Below are positions 50,667-59,944 of a DNA stretch of 64,000 nt, piece by piece. The DNA comes from Bosea sp. ANAM02 (GTDB lineage: Bacteria > Pseudomonadota > Alphaproteobacteria > Rhizobiales > Beijerinckiaceae), in the NCBI RefSeq assembly GCF_011764485.1, contig NZ_AP022848.1, positions 1,640,001-1,704,000 of the forward strand, in the 5' to 3' direction. How positions within the stretch are numbered: position 1 is the first letter of the stretch; each line of letters begins with the position of its first letter. The position numbers and the translations under genes were made by a program. The notes beneath the pieces are model-generated. The model was not told the DNA's origin and made no database searches. It was given only the letters and a program-made list of their open reading frames with translations.

Positions 50667-51670
50667 TGCGCCCGCCCTCGATCTCCTACCCGGTGCTGGT
50701 CGCCGATATCGGCGGGACGAATTGCCGCCTGTCGCTGGTGAGCGATGCCGATAGCGCGCACCGGCCGCTGGCGCGGATCGGGACCGGGAGCCATCCGACG
50801 GCGGAGGCGGCCTTCGCGTCCGTGCTGGTCGATGTGCCGGAGAAGCCGCGTTCCGCCGTCATCGCCGTCGCCGGGCCGCTCGATGGCCGGCAGGCGCAAT
50901 TGACGAACGCGGTCTGGCATCTGGATGGATCGCGGATCGCGGAGGCCCTCGGTCTCACCCAGGGGCTGATGGTCAATGATTTCGAGGCGCTTTCCGCCTC
51001 GCTCGCCGTGCTGAGGCCGGGCGATCTCACCACATTGGTCGAGGGCGATCCCGAGCCTGACGGCGTCAAGCTGGTGCTGGGGCCGGGCACCGGCTTCGGC
51101 GCGGCGGCTCTGCTGATGCGCGGCGAACGCGGCATGCTGATCCCCACCGAATCCGGTCATATCGGCATCGGACCCGAGGACCAGACCGAGCAGAAGATCT
51201 GGCCCGCGCTGGGCGAAGGCATCCCGCGCCTGACCGTCGAGCATCTCCTGAGCGGCGACGGGCTCGTGCGCCTGCACAAGGCTGTGGCGCGAACCTCCGG
51301 CATGCTGGAGGCCGAGGTCAGCGCGGCCGATGTCTCCCGACTTGCCCATGACGGCGATCCGGCGGCGCTGATGGCCGTGGTCTGCTTCTGGCGCCTGCTG
51401 GGGCGCGTCGCCGGCGATCTCGCGCTCGTCTTCAAGGCGACGGGTGGCGTCTATATCGCCGGCGGCATCGCGCCGCACCTGCTGCCGCTCGCCGACAAGG
51501 CGGCCATTCGCGCGGCCTTCGCCGGCAAGCCTCCGATGGAGGATCTGGCAGAGCGTTTCGCCCTGCATGTCATCACCGCGACGGATGCAGCCGAGCAGGG
51601 ATTGGCCGCGATCGCGGCCAATCTCCATCGCTTCGGGCTCGACGATCCCAAGCGGCTGTGGTTTGGCTGA
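50666..51670 (+). CDS. glk: Glucokinase
   Basis: Phosphorylates glucose with ATP, 334 aa. The ATP-phosphate motif is LVADIGGTNCRLSLV, the catalytic-Asp region is MVNDFEAL, the nucleotide-binding glycine loop LGPGTGFGAAALLM follows, and IPTESGHIGI is the Glk group A marker. It starts at MRPPSISYPVLVADIGG with TGATG coupling to the isomerase gene. Confidence 0.94.
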   Translation: MRPPSISYPVLVADIGGTNCRLSLVSDADSAHRPLARIGTGSHPTAEAAFASVLVDVPEKPRSAVIAVAGPLDGRQAQLTNAVWHLDGSRIAEALGLTQGLMVNDFEALSASLAVLRPGDLTTLVEGDPEPDGVKLVLGPGTGFGAAALLMRGERGMLIPTESGHIGIGPEDQTEQKIWPALGEGIPRLTVEHLLSGDGLVRLHKAVARTSGMLEAEVSAADVSRLAHDGDPAALMAVVCFWRLLGRVAGDLALVFKATGGVYIAGGIAPHLLPLADKAAIRAAFAGKPPMEDLAERFALHVITATDAAEQGLAAIAANLHRFGLDDPKRLWFG

Positions 51671-51701
51671 GCGGCCTTCTCACCACGTCGCACAGGTCCG
51701 C

Positions 51702-52748
51702 GTGCAGCCCATTCCTTCGATCCAGGTCCTGCGCGCGCTCGCTGCCTTGATGGTCGCGATCCACCATGTCCAGCCGGATGCGGCCGTCGTCGCCACCCGC
51801 GCGGGCCTGAGCTTCACGCGCAGCGACCTCCTGCCCTGGATGGCCGGTGTCGACATCTTCTTCGTCGTCTCCGGCTTCATCATGGTCCATGCCTCGCAGG
51901 ACCTGTTCGGCCGGGACGGCGCCTCCAGCCTCTTCCTGAAACGGCGGCTGGCGCGCATCGTGCCACTCTACTGGGCGATGACGACGCTGTTCCTGCTGGT
52001 CGGCCTCGCGGTTCCGGCCGTGCTCAATTCCGGCGTGCCGAACCTCCAGCAGGTGCTCGGCTCCTACCTGTTCTGGCCGGTAATCTCGACGCAGGGGATG
52101 GTGCAGCCGGTCTATTCGCTGGGCTGGACGCTGAATTACGAGATGCTGTTCTACGTCCTGTTCGCGGCCGGATTGATGCTGCCGCGACGCTGGACCTTGC
52201 CGGCGATCACGCTCGTTCTGGCGCTGCTGGTCGGTGCCGAGAGCCTGAAGGGGCCGCTCTCGCTGCCCTTCGGTTTCTGGGGCCAGCCGATCGTGCTGGA
52301 GTTCGCGGCGGGGATGGGGATCGCGGTGCTCCGGCAGCAGGGCTTGCGACTGCATGGGGCCTTGCGGATCGCCGTCGCGATAGCCGGTGCCGCCTTATTG
52401 GTCGCCGCTGCCCATGTTCCGGGCGCAGATGGGCCGTGGAGCAGCGTCTTGTGGCGCGGTGGAGCCGCCGTTCTCCTGATGCTCGCGGCCGGTTGCGGCC
52501 GCGAGGGCATCGTGCCACTGCCGCCTGTGAAGGCGCTGGCTGCGGTGGGCGACGCTTCCTACGCACTCTATCTCGTCCATCCCTTCGTGATTCGGGGGAT
52601 GCGCGAGGTCGTGCTGCGGCTCGGGTTGCATTCGCCTGCGCTTTACATCGCGCTGGCGCTTGCCGGTTCCGTTGTCGCGGCGCTGCTGTTGTACCGCTTC
52701 TTCGAGAAGCCGGCGACGCGTCTGGCCCGGCGCTGGCTGGGAGGGTGA
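51702..52748 (+). CDS. Acyltransferase-3 family membrane protein
   Basis: OafA/YrhL-type O-acyltransferase, 348 aa, starting at GTG 51702 (VQPIPSIQVLRALAALMVA). The longer reading from 51444 lies inside glk. Ten hydrophobic helices are visible. Catalytic-type motifs are VAIHHVQPDA in helix 1 (the His), FFVVSGFIMV and RRLARIVPLYW. It ends with ATRLARRWLGG. The acyl acceptor is unknown, probably a surface polysaccharide. Confidence 0.88.
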   Translation: MQPIPSIQVLRALAALMVAIHHVQPDAAVVATRAGLSFTRSDLLPWMAGVDIFFVVSGFIMVHASQDLFGRDGASSLFLKRRLARIVPLYWAMTTLFLLVGLAVPAVLNSGVPNLQQVLGSYLFWPVISTQGMVQPVYSLGWTLNYEMLFYVLFAAGLMLPRRWTLPAITLVLALLVGAESLKGPLSLPFGFWGQPIVLEFAAGMGIAVLRQQGLRLHGALRIAVAIAGAALLVAAAHVPGADGPWSSVLWRGGAAVLLMLAAGCGREGIVPLPPVKALAAVGDASYALYLVHPFVIRGMREVVLRLGLHSPALYIALALAGSVVAALLLYRFFEKPATRLARRWLGG

Positions 52749-52755
52749 TTCCCGC

Positions 52756-52846
52756 GTCATGCTCGCCCTTGTGGCGAGCATCCACGTCTTGAACACCGCG
52801 CGGCCAGAAGGACGACATGGATGGTCGGGACAAGCCCGACCATGAC
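52756..52846. repeat. 91-bp intergenic repeat, copy 2
   Basis: GTCATGCTCGCCCTTGTGGC at the left end, AGCATCCACGTCTTGAACAC inside and GGTCGGGACAAGCCCGACC at the right end, with ATGAC last. It sits in the gap between two convergent genes and is nearly identical to 60696-60786. Confidence 0.9.
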
Positions 52847-52884
52847 GAGAAGGTAAGAGCGCGTCATTGGCTGCGCACTGCCGC

Positions 52885-53238
52885 TCAGCTCAGCTTCATG
52901 CCCTTCAGCGACTGGCCGACCACGCCGCCATCCTTCCGGCGCTGCGCCCGCTTCGACTTGATCGTCTCGACATGCTCGGGCTGCGGGAAATAGCCGCGCT
53001 CCATGACCTCCAGCGCGTATTCCTCATAGGTGAGGCCGAGTGCCGAGGCCTTCTCCTCGCGTCTCAACGCGATCTCGCGCGGCTTCTTCCAGGCCTTGCG
53101 ATGGGCGAAGCGCCAGTCGAAATAGCGGCCGATGTTGCCGGAGCCTGTGGCCGAGCGGCGCTTGCGCTCCTTCAATGGCGGGCCGCCATTATGACCGATC
53201 CCGATCGGGCGTTCGCTGGGCATCGCTCTTGCACTCAT
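52885..53238 (-). CDS. Small conserved protein with GHNGGP motif
   Basis: 117 aa starting at MSARAMPSERPIGIG; ATG 53223 is a possible alternative and upstream extension to 53370 is unlikely. The N-terminal IGIGHNGGPPLKER motif recurs in many small alphaproteobacterial proteins of unknown function. The rest is basic (KSKRAQRRKDGG) with a helical YEEYALEVMERGYFP segment, suggesting nucleic-acid contact. Convergent with the acyltransferase gene. Confidence 0.65.
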   Translation of the reverse strand: MSARAMPSERPIGIGHNGGPPLKERKRRSATGSGNIGRYFDWRFAHRKAWKKPREIALRREEKASALGLTYEEYALEVMERGYFPQPEHVETIKSKRAQRRKDGGVVGQSLKGMKLS

Positions 53239-53328
53239 CAGGGCTCGATCCGGATCACGATAAGGGACGGGAAGGGGCTGGCAAGGGCCGTGCCATGGCC
53301 TTTGATCACATGCTTCGAGCCGCAGGCT

Positions 53329-53495
53329 TGTCATTCCGGGGCATGCCGCAGGCATGAACCCGGAACCCACGACTGGGTGAGAGTTTTAATGCTGCGCTTG
53401 TAAGCCGCTCGCCCGGTCGTGGCTTCCGGGTCCTTCGCGGAGTTTATCCTTGGGCCGACCAAAGGTCGGACCCGAGGGCGAAGCCCCGGAATGAC
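53329..53495. repeat. Intergenic palindromic element (GTCAT...ATGAC family)
   Basis: GTCATTCCGGGGCATGCCGC opens the element and GAAGCCCCGGAATGAC closes it; both ends are inverted repeats of about 12 bp. It lies in the divergent 329-bp gap between the small GHNGGP gene and the ABC-F gene. This is the only such element in a divergent gap. Confidence 0.75.
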
Positions 53496-53567
53496 AAAGG
53501 TGGTTCCCTGCGGACGTGACAGGGCGGCGGCGGCGGTCTATCCCGCAGGCCGAACACAGGACGGATC

Positions 53568-55376
53568 ATGGCTCCCTTGCTGCATCTACGCGACGTCGCG
53601 CTCACCTTCGGCGGACAGCCCTTGCTCGAAGCCGCCGAGATCGCGGTTTCGGCCGGCGAGCGCGTCTGCCTCGTCGGCCGCAATGGCTCGGGCAAGTCGA
53701 CGCTGCTCAAGATCGCGGCAGGGATCGTCGAGCCCGATCATGCCGAGATATTCGTGCAGCCGGGCTCGACCATCCGCTACCTGCCGCAGGAGCCTGATTT
53801 CACAGGCTTCAACACCGCGCTCGCCTATGTCGAAGCCGGGCTGGGACCGGGCGACGACGCCTATCGCGCCCAATATCTGCTGACCGAACTCGGCCTGACC
53901 GGGCAGGAGAACCCGGCCTCGATGTCGGGCGGCGAGGGGCGTCGCGCCGCGCTGGCGCGGGTTCTGGCGCCGGAGCCGGACATCCTGCTGCTGGACGAGC
54001 CGACCAACCATCTCGACCTGCCCGTCATCGAATGGCTGGAGCAGGAGCTGAAATCGCTGCGTTCGGCCATGGTGCTGATCAGCCACGACCGGCGCTTCCT
54101 GACCTCGCTCTCGCGAGCGACGATCTGGCTCGACCGTGGCGTGACACGGCGGGCCGAGAGGGGATTCGGCGAATTCGAGGCCTGGCGCGACGAGGTTCTG
54201 GCGCAGGAGGAACTCGACCGCCACAAGCTCGACCGCAAGATCGCCCGTGAAGAGGACTGGCTGCGCTATGGCGTCAGCGCCCGGCGCACCCGCAACCAGC
54301 GAAGGCTCGGCGAGCTTCATGCGCTGCGCGACCAGCGCCGCACGGCCCGCGCCGCGCAAGGCAATGTCCGGCTGGAGGCGAGCGAGGCGCAGGCGTCCGG
54401 CAAGCTCGTCATCGAGGCGATCGACGTCGCCAAGGCCTATGGCGACAACACCATCGTCAAGAACCTGTCGCTGCGCGTCGCGCGCGGCGACCGGATCGGC
54501 ATCGTCGGGCCGAACGGCGCCGGCAAGACCACGCTGATCAACCTGCTGACGGGCGCGCTCGCGCCGGATTCCGGCAAGGTCAAGCTCGGCACGGCGCTGG
54601 AGATGGTGACGCTCGACCAGCGCCGCGAAAGCCTCGATCCGGAGATGCCGCTCGGCGACGTTCTGACCGGCGGCGGCTCGGACCAGGTGATGGTCGGCGG
54701 CCAGCCGCGCCATGTCATCTCCTACATGAAGGACTTCCTGTTCCAGCCGATCCAGCGCGGCACGCCGGTCGGCGCGCTCTCCGGCGGCGAGCGCGGGCGC
54801 CTGATGCTGGCGCGTGCGCTGGCCAAGCCCTCGAACCTGCTGGTGCTGGACGAGCCGACCAACGATCTCGATCTCGAGACGCTCGACCTGCTGCAGGAAC
54901 TGCTCGCCGACTATCAAGGCACGGTGCTGCTGGTCAGCCACGATCGCGACTTCATCGACCGCGTCGTCTCCTCCGTGCTGATCTCGGATGGCGACGGCGT
55001 CTGGACAGAGTTCGCCGGCGGCTATTCCGACATGCTGGCGCAGCGCGGGCGCGGCGTCGGGGCCAAGGCGCGGCCGGTCGAGAAGGCGGCGCCCGCTGCG
55101 CCCAAAGCTGCTGCCGCGGCGCCGGCCGCATCCGCCTCCAGGCGCAAGCTCTCCTTCAACGAGAAGCATGCGCTGGAGACGCTGCCGAAGAAGATCGAGA
55201 CCTTGCAGGCCGAGGCCGCGAAGCTCAACACGGCGGTTGCCGGCGATCTCTACACGCGCGATCCGAAGCTCTTCGCCAAGGCGACGGCCCGGCTGGAAGA
55301 GGTCGCGCGCGAGATCGGCGAGGCCGAAGAGCGCTGGCTCGAGCTGGAGATGCTGCGCGAGGAGATCGGGGCGTAA
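53568..55376 (+). CDS. ABC-F family ATPase, Uup-like
   Basis: Ribosome-associated ABC-F protein, 602 aa with no membrane part. The first ABC domain has Walker A VGRNGSGKSTLLKI, signature SMSGGEGRRAALARVLAP and Walker B DILLLDEPTNHLDL. The second has GPNGAGKTTLINLL, ALSGGERGRLMLARALA and LLVLDEPTNDLDLET. The linker (about 240-280) is Arg-rich. The C-terminal tail from 500 is Ala-rich and then coiled coil (ALETLPKKIETLQAEAAKL), as in Uup. Uup acts on replication or ribosome intermediates. Confidence 0.9.
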   Translation: MAPLLHLRDVALTFGGQPLLEAAEIAVSAGERVCLVGRNGSGKSTLLKIAAGIVEPDHAEIFVQPGSTIRYLPQEPDFTGFNTALAYVEAGLGPGDDAYRAQYLLTELGLTGQENPASMSGGEGRRAALARVLAPEPDILLLDEPTNHLDLPVIEWLEQELKSLRSAMVLISHDRRFLTSLSRATIWLDRGVTRRAERGFGEFEAWRDEVLAQEELDRHKLDRKIAREEDWLRYGVSARRTRNQRRLGELHALRDQRRTARAAQGNVRLEASEAQASGKLVIEAIDVAKAYGDNTIVKNLSLRVARGDRIGIVGPNGAGKTTLINLLTGALAPDSGKVKLGTALEMVTLDQRRESLDPEMPLGDVLTGGGSDQVMVGGQPRHVISYMKDFLFQPIQRGTPVGALSGGERGRLMLARALAKPSNLLVLDEPTNDLDLETLDLLQELLADYQGTVLLVSHDRDFIDRVVSSVLISDGDGVWTEFAGGYSDMLAQRGRGVGAKARPVEKAAPAAPKAAAAAPAASASRRKLSFNEKHALETLPKKIETLQAEAAKLNTAVAGDLYTRDPKLFAKATARLEEVAREIGEAEERWLELEMLREEIGA

Positions 55377-55384
55377 GGCGCATC

Positions 55385-55476
55385 GTCATGCTCGGCCTTG
55401 ACCCGAGCATCTCGGAAACCAGCATCTTCTTGTCCTGAGTTTCTCGGGTCTACGCTTCGCTTCGCCCGGGAATGAC
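55385..55476. repeat. Intergenic palindromic element (GTCAT...ATGAC family)
   Basis: GTCATGCTCGGCCTTGACCC begins it and CTTCGCCCGGGAATGAC ends it. A local hairpin CTCGGCCTTGACCCGAG forms at the left. It follows the ABC-F stop by 9 bp and could be its terminator; no other sites appear in the remaining 100 bp to the SDR gene. Confidence 0.65.
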
Positions 55477-55580
55477 GGCTAGGCTATTCCAATTTTGCAC
55501 CGGCCCGCGCGCGAAAGCGCATTTACCGCGGCGCTCAATCGTTTCAAACATCGCGCAATCGCAGAGCACGAGGAGCGACC

Positions 55581-56327
55581 ATGAGACTCAAGGGCAAGAC
55601 GGCGCTGGTGACCGGCGCGGCGCAGGGCTTCGGCTTCGGTATCGCCGAGACCTTCGTGCGCGAGGGCGCGCGCGTCGCGGTGCTGGACATCAACGGCGAC
55701 AAGGCCAAGGAGGCTGCCAGGGCGATCGGCCGCAAGGCCTTCGCCGTGACCTGCGATGTCGGCAAGGCCAAGAGCGTCGACAAGGCGGTCGAGAAGATCG
55801 TGGCCAAGGTCGGGCGGCTCGATATCGTCGTGAACAATGCCGGCACCACCCATCGCAACAAGCCGATGACCGAGGTGACCGAGGAGGAGTTCGACCGTAT
55901 CTTCGCGGTGAACGTGAAGTCGATCTACCTGATGGCGCGCGCGACCGTTCCGCATTTCCGGGAGCATGGCGGCGGCGTGATCCTGAATATCGGCTCGACG
56001 GCGGGCCTGCGGCCGCGTCCGGGCCTGACCTGGTACAATGGCTCGAAGGGCGCGGCGAACCTGATCTCTCAGTCGATGGCTGTCGAGCTCGCGCCGGACA
56101 AGATCCGGGTCAACGCGATCGCGCCGGTCGCGGGCGAGACGCCGCTGCTCGCGACCTTCATGGGCGAGGACACGCCGGAGCGCCGTGCGCAGTTCACGGC
56201 CTCGATCCCGTGGGGCCGCTTCTCGACGCCGCAGGACATCGCCAATGCCGCGCTGTTCCTGTGCTCGGACGAGGCCGACATGGTGACCGGCTCGGTGCTG
56301 GCGGTCGACGGCGGACGCTGCGTCTGA
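55581..56327 (+). CDS. Short-chain dehydrogenase/reductase
   Basis: NAD(P)-dependent Rossmann-fold oxidoreductase, 248 aa. The cofactor motif is VTGAAQGFGFGIAE, VLDIN favours NAD(H), and NNAGTTHR, NIGSTAGLRPRPG (catalytic Ser) and WYNGSKGAAN (Tyr-x-x-x-Lys) complete the classical SDR set. The C-terminus SVLAVDGGRCV is typical. The substrate cannot be read from context; the fabG-like or sugar-dehydrogenase names would be guesses. Confidence 0.9.
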   Translation: MRLKGKTALVTGAAQGFGFGIAETFVREGARVAVLDINGDKAKEAARAIGRKAFAVTCDVGKAKSVDKAVEKIVAKVGRLDIVVNNAGTTHRNKPMTEVTEEEFDRIFAVNVKSIYLMARATVPHFREHGGGVILNIGSTAGLRPRPGLTWYNGSKGAANLISQSMAVELAPDKIRVNAIAPVAGETPLLATFMGEDTPERRAQFTASIPWGRFSTPQDIANAALFLCSDEADMVTGSVLAVDGGRCV

Positions 56328-56334
56328 GAGCTGC

Positions 56335-56494
56335 GTCATTCCGTGCGCGCTGCGGCACGCAGTGCCGCTGCGCAGACGCGGGACCGTTCTCAGAAAAAGA
56401 CACCCTGTAGCGTGTGCGACGACGGGAGCCTCTGTCGTCGTGCGGTCCCGTGTCTGCGCAGCAGCGCTGCACGCTGCGGCGCGCACGGGATGAC
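56335..56494. repeat. Long intergenic palindrome between SDR and phosphoesterase genes
   Basis: GTCATTCCGTGCGCGCTGCG opens it and CTGCGGCGCGCACGGGATGAC closes it; the arms continue as CGCTGCGCAGACGCGGGACC and GGTCCCGTGTCTGCGCAGC. It is a 160-bp element that could fold into one long hairpin, in a convergent gap. Confidence 0.8.
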
Positions 56495-56499
56495 GTCTT

Positions 56500-57396
56500 T
56501 CAGACGGCTTTCGTCAGGGAGATTTCCTGACGGAGCGTCACGGCTCCGTCCGGCTCGAAGCCACGCTGCTCCAGCGTGATACCCGGTTCCTTCGCATCGC
56601 CCTCGATGCGGAAGAGATGCCAGGTGCCGAGCTCGCCATGGCCGCGCGGGCCGATCGATGCCGAGGGCACGCCGACGATCGGCACGTCTCGACCGAGCCC
56701 CGGCCGCCAGGCCAGCGAGAAGCTGTGATTATGGCCATGCAGGACGAGGTCGGCGCCCTTGCGCTTCAGCATGGCCTCGAAGGCGGCGGCATCGACCAGT
56801 TCGCGGCCGCGCTTGGCGCCGCCGACATAGGGCGGGTGGTGAATCAGCACGACGCGGATCAGGCCTTCGTCGCGGGCGCGATCCAGCAGCGCCTCGGTGC
56901 GGGCGACCTGCTCGCTGCCGACGCGCCCCGTCGCCATCAGGGGCAGGGTCGGCACGCCGCTGTTGATGCCGATCAGCGCGACCGGGCCGCGGCGGCGATA
57001 CCAGGGGTAGCCGGCCTTGCCATCGTCATCGGCGATCCAGGGCGCGAGCAGGCCGGCCAGCGGCTTCAGCGAGGAACGCGCATAGGCATCGTGATTGCCC
57101 GGCACGAAGCTGACCCTTTCGCGCGGGCCGAGTTCGTCCAGGAAGGCGATGGCTGTCTTGAATTCGTCGGGCAGGCCGATATGGGCGACGTCGCCGGTGC
57201 AGGCGACATGGTCGGGCTCATGCGCATGGATGTCGGCGACGATACGCGCCAGGATATCCATGTCATGGGCGTGACGGCGCTTGCGACGCCAGTTGACGTA
57301 ACCGGTCGCGCGCTTGCCGAAGAGCTGATGCAGCGAAAACCCGGCGAGCGGGCCGAGATGCGGGTCGGACAGATGCGCGAGCTTGAACACGCTCAA
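56500..57396 (-). CDS. Calcineurin-like metallophosphoesterase
   Basis: 298 aa. The dinuclear-metal motifs are present in order: LAHLSDPHLGP, CTGDVAHIG, VPGNHDAYA, VLIHHPPYVGG and LHGHNHSFS. It resembles the 3',5'-cyclic-nucleotide phosphodiesterase CpdA subgroup but lacks a distinctive extra motif I can see. The start is MSVFKLAHLSDPHLGPL. The insert at 20-50 (GFSLHQLFGKRATGYVNWRRKRRH) is longer than usual. A single gene. Confidence 0.9.
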   Translation of the reverse strand: MSVFKLAHLSDPHLGPLAGFSLHQLFGKRATGYVNWRRKRRHAHDMDILARIVADIHAHEPDHVACTGDVAHIGLPDEFKTAIAFLDELGPRERVSFVPGNHDAYARSSLKPLAGLLAPWIADDDGKAGYPWYRRRGPVALIGINSGVPTLPLMATGRVGSEQVARTEALLDRARDEGLIRVVLIHHPPYVGGAKRGRELVDAAAFEAMLKRKGADLVLHGHNHSFSLAWRPGLGRDVPIVGVPSASIGPRGHGELGTWHLFRIEGDAKEPGITLEQRGFEPDGAVTLRQEISLTKAV

Positions 57397-57470
57397 GCGC
57401 TTGCCCCCGCAGGAGGCCGTCAGTCAAGCGCGCCGATGGCGCGCCTGGACTGCGGACAGGTCGGAGGACC

Positions 57471-57587
57471 TCAGTTGGCGGCGCCGGTCAGTTCCGACAC
57501 GATGCGGGAATCGGTCAGGGTGACGGCGGGCTTCCAGACATAGGCCGGCTTGGCCTTGAAGCGAGCGATGATGAAAGAGAGAAGCAT
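57471..57587 (-). CDS. Possible 38-aa small protein
   Basis: ATG 57587 to stop at 57471, 38 aa: MLLSFIIARFKAKPAYVWKP at the start, then TLTDSRIVSELTGAAN. Short hydrophobic start and a basic middle; weak AGGA 10 nt upstream. It lies between the phosphoesterase and Nudix genes. It could be spurious; only conservation across related genomes would show it is real. Confidence 0.3.
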   Translation of the reverse strand: MLLSFIIARFKAKPAYVWKPAVTLTDSRIVSELTGAAN

Positions 57588-57722
57588 GGTTTCGGTGTCC
57601 TGATGTTGCGCTGCGGTATCTGCCTCATTTGGGGCGCGTTTGTGGCAGGGCAACTGATGGACTTGACGGTCCGTCATGCGATTTTTGCATAGACAATTAA
57701 CCCGACCTTGAGAATCGATCGG

Positions 57723-58232
57723 ATGCAATCAGCGACGCCCCAGCCGACCGCCGATCCCGAGATGCCCCGCACGCTCGCGCAACGCCTGCTGACGCGTCTG
57801 CTGCATGTCTATTTCAGGTTTGCGCGCGGCATGACGCTGGGCGTGCGCGTCGTCGTCCTGAACGAACGCAACGAGGTCTTCCTGGTCCGTCACACCTATG
57901 TTCCCGGCTGGTATCTGCCGGGAGGAGGGGTCGAGGTCGGCGAAACGGCCGAAGAGGCCCTGGAGCGCGAATTGTCGGAAGAGGCCGGTATCGTTGCGGC
58001 CGAGCGGCCCGTTCTGCATGGATTCTTCTTCAACCGCAGGCTCTCCCGGCGCGATCACGTCGCCGTCTACGTGCTGCGCCGGTTCCGCATCGAGCAGATC
58101 AAGCAGCCGGACCGCGAGATCGCGGAAGCCGGATTCTTTCCGCTGGATCGCCTGCCGGATGCAACGACGCAGGCGACGCGGCGGCGGCTGGCGGAGATCC
58201 TCTCCGGGCAGCCGCTGGCTACGGAATGGTGA
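57723..58232 (+). CDS. Nudix hydrolase
   Basis: Hydrolyses nucleoside-diphosphate-linked substrates, 169 aa from ATG 57723 (TTG 57708 is in frame upstream). The Nudix box is GGGVEVGETAEEALERELSE then EAGIV, with the REL-x-EE-AG core intact. The preceding strand GVRVVVLNERNEVFLVRHTY and WYLPGGG are typical of the NUDIX family. An N-terminal helical extension (about 40 residues) is basic. The substrate is unknown. Confidence 0.9.
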   Translation: MQSATPQPTADPEMPRTLAQRLLTRLLHVYFRFARGMTLGVRVVVLNERNEVFLVRHTYVPGWYLPGGGVEVGETAEEALERELSEEAGIVAAERPVLHGFFFNRRLSRRDHVAVYVLRRFRIEQIKQPDREIAEAGFFPLDRLPDATTQATRRRLAEILSGQPLATEW

Positions 58233-58250
58233 GCGCGGCTGCCGTGCGGC

Positions 58251-59774
58251 TCAGTTGGCGCTTTTCGCCAGCGTGGCGAAATCGGCATCGAGCTTCGCCA
58301 GGCCCGCCGCAATCTTGGCGCGGCGATCCTTGATCCAGGCGTCCTGCCGGTCGAGGCGCTGCCTGGCCTCGGCCAGCATCCGGTCCATCTCGGCCGGCTG
58401 CGGGCCGCCCGATGTGGCGCGGTTCCTGATGATCGCGACGGGGTCGAGCGTCGCGCGGAACTCGGCCTCGCTCATCGGCAGATCAGCGGCGGCGAGCCCC
58501 ATCTCCGGAGCCGCCTTGCGGTAGATCGCCTGCGCCTGCGCATAGGGAAATTCGGTCGGCTTGATGTTGTGGAGCTTGGCGTAGTCGACCACCTCCGACG
58601 CGAAATGGTGGCCGGCGCGGAAGGGCAGCTTGTATTTCCGCATCAGCACGTCGGCGAGTTCCTGCGATGCCGTCCAGTCGCTGTTGAGCTCCTCCAGGGC
58701 CCGCTCCGGATCGATGGCGAGCGCCTTCAGGATGCGATCCAGCCCCTGCACGGCCCTGGTCGCGCTGTCGGTCATCGCGCTGTTGGCCCTGGCGTCCTTG
58801 GCGTCGGGCATGCCGGGCGGGATGTTATGCCCCCGGAAGACCGGCCCCATTGCCAGCGAAAGGGCGGTCGAGGCGCTTTCACGCGTGCCGTTCAGCAGGC
58901 CCGGATTGCGCTTCTGCGGCATGGCGCTGGATACATAGGTGTTGCCGCCGCCCTCCCGCAGGATGATCCAGGGCCGCGACTGCGCATATTGCGTCATCAC
59001 GTCCTCGATGAAGCCGCCGACATGCAGCGCGATGCCGGTGACGATGCCGCCGACCTCCACGGGCAGGTCGGCCGCGGCGATCTGCGAGGCGTCGTAGGCG
59101 TTCTCGACCAAGGCCGCGAAGCCGAGATAGTCGGCCATGCGCTGGCGATCGAGCGGCCAACTCGTGCCGTTGAGCACGGTCGTGCCCATGGGAGAGCGGT
59201 CGACCCGGGCATAGGTCTCGCGGATGCGCTGCGCGTCGCGATCGAGCCCGGCGACGAGGCCGAGCAGGTAATGGCCGTAGCTGTTGGGCTGGGCGGCGAC
59301 GCCGTTGGTGTAGTTGGGGACGATCGTGTCGCGATGGGTCGCGGCAAGCTCGACCATCGTCCGCGTCGCCCGGTTGAGCTCACCGGCGAGCGTCAGCAGC
59401 CGGTCGCGCATGATCGCGGCGCGATAGGTCGCGTGCATGTCCTGGCTCGAGCGGCCGGCATGGATCAGCGTGACCTCGACCCCGGCCTCCTTGATCATCA
59501 GCGGCTCGAACGTGATGACGGTCGAGGGCCGCCTCGCGCCGGGCTCGTTGCCGGCTTCGATCACCTTGGCGATGCCCTGCGCCAGCTTCGGCGCCAGCGC
59601 CCGGTCGAGCAGGCCCTGCTCGGCATTGATGACGGTGCTGGCCTTGTTCATCTCGCCGAGCCAGAAGAACTCGTCCCTAACCGGCTCCTTTGGCTGTGCC
59701 GGCTGCTGGGCCAGTGCCGGCAGGCAGATCGCCGCCAGAAGCAGGGCAGGGGTGATTGGCTTGAATCCGGGCAT
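58251..59774 (-). CDS. Exported argininosuccinate-lyase-superfamily protein
   Basis: 507 aa starting at MPGFKPITPALLLAAICLPA, with GGAGG 6 nt upstream. The start is a signal peptide (cleavage near ALAQQ), which is unusual for this normally cytoplasmic superfamily. The body carries lyase-superfamily motifs: GRSSQDMHATYRAA (region 1, His-Ala), the mid-region VLNGTSWPLDR, and SSAMPQKRNPGLLN, which is the fumarase/aspartase signature GSSxMPxKxNP. The C-terminal domain has HHFASEVVDYAK. Length is normal after removing the signal. The catalytic substrate is unknown. Confidence 0.8.
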   Translation of the reverse strand: MPGFKPITPALLLAAICLPALAQQPAQPKEPVRDEFFWLGEMNKASTVINAEQGLLDRALAPKLAQGIAKVIEAGNEPGARRPSTVITFEPLMIKEAGVEVTLIHAGRSSQDMHATYRAAIMRDRLLTLAGELNRATRTMVELAATHRDTIVPNYTNGVAAQPNSYGHYLLGLVAGLDRDAQRIRETYARVDRSPMGTTVLNGTSWPLDRQRMADYLGFAALVENAYDASQIAAADLPVEVGGIVTGIALHVGGFIEDVMTQYAQSRPWIILREGGGNTYVSSAMPQKRNPGLLNGTRESASTALSLAMGPVFRGHNIPPGMPDAKDARANSAMTDSATRAVQGLDRILKALAIDPERALEELNSDWTASQELADVLMRKYKLPFRAGHHFASEVVDYAKLHNIKPTEFPYAQAQAIYRKAAPEMGLAAADLPMSEAEFRATLDPVAIIRNRATSGGPQPAEMDRMLAEARQRLDRQDAWIKDRRAKIAAGLAKLDADFATLAKSAN

Positions 59775-59944
59775 CGGTTTCCTCCGCTTCGACAGGCGAT
59801 ATCGCCTTCGGCTTCCGCGCTGTGTTCCCCCGCTTCGCGACCGGAGTTGAGACCAATCCGGCAAGGCGAGCAAGCCTCCGCAGGGGAATGCCGCCGGATG
59901 GATGGACACCGCTTAAGCGCCATTCGGTGCCGCCTCGGATTTTT

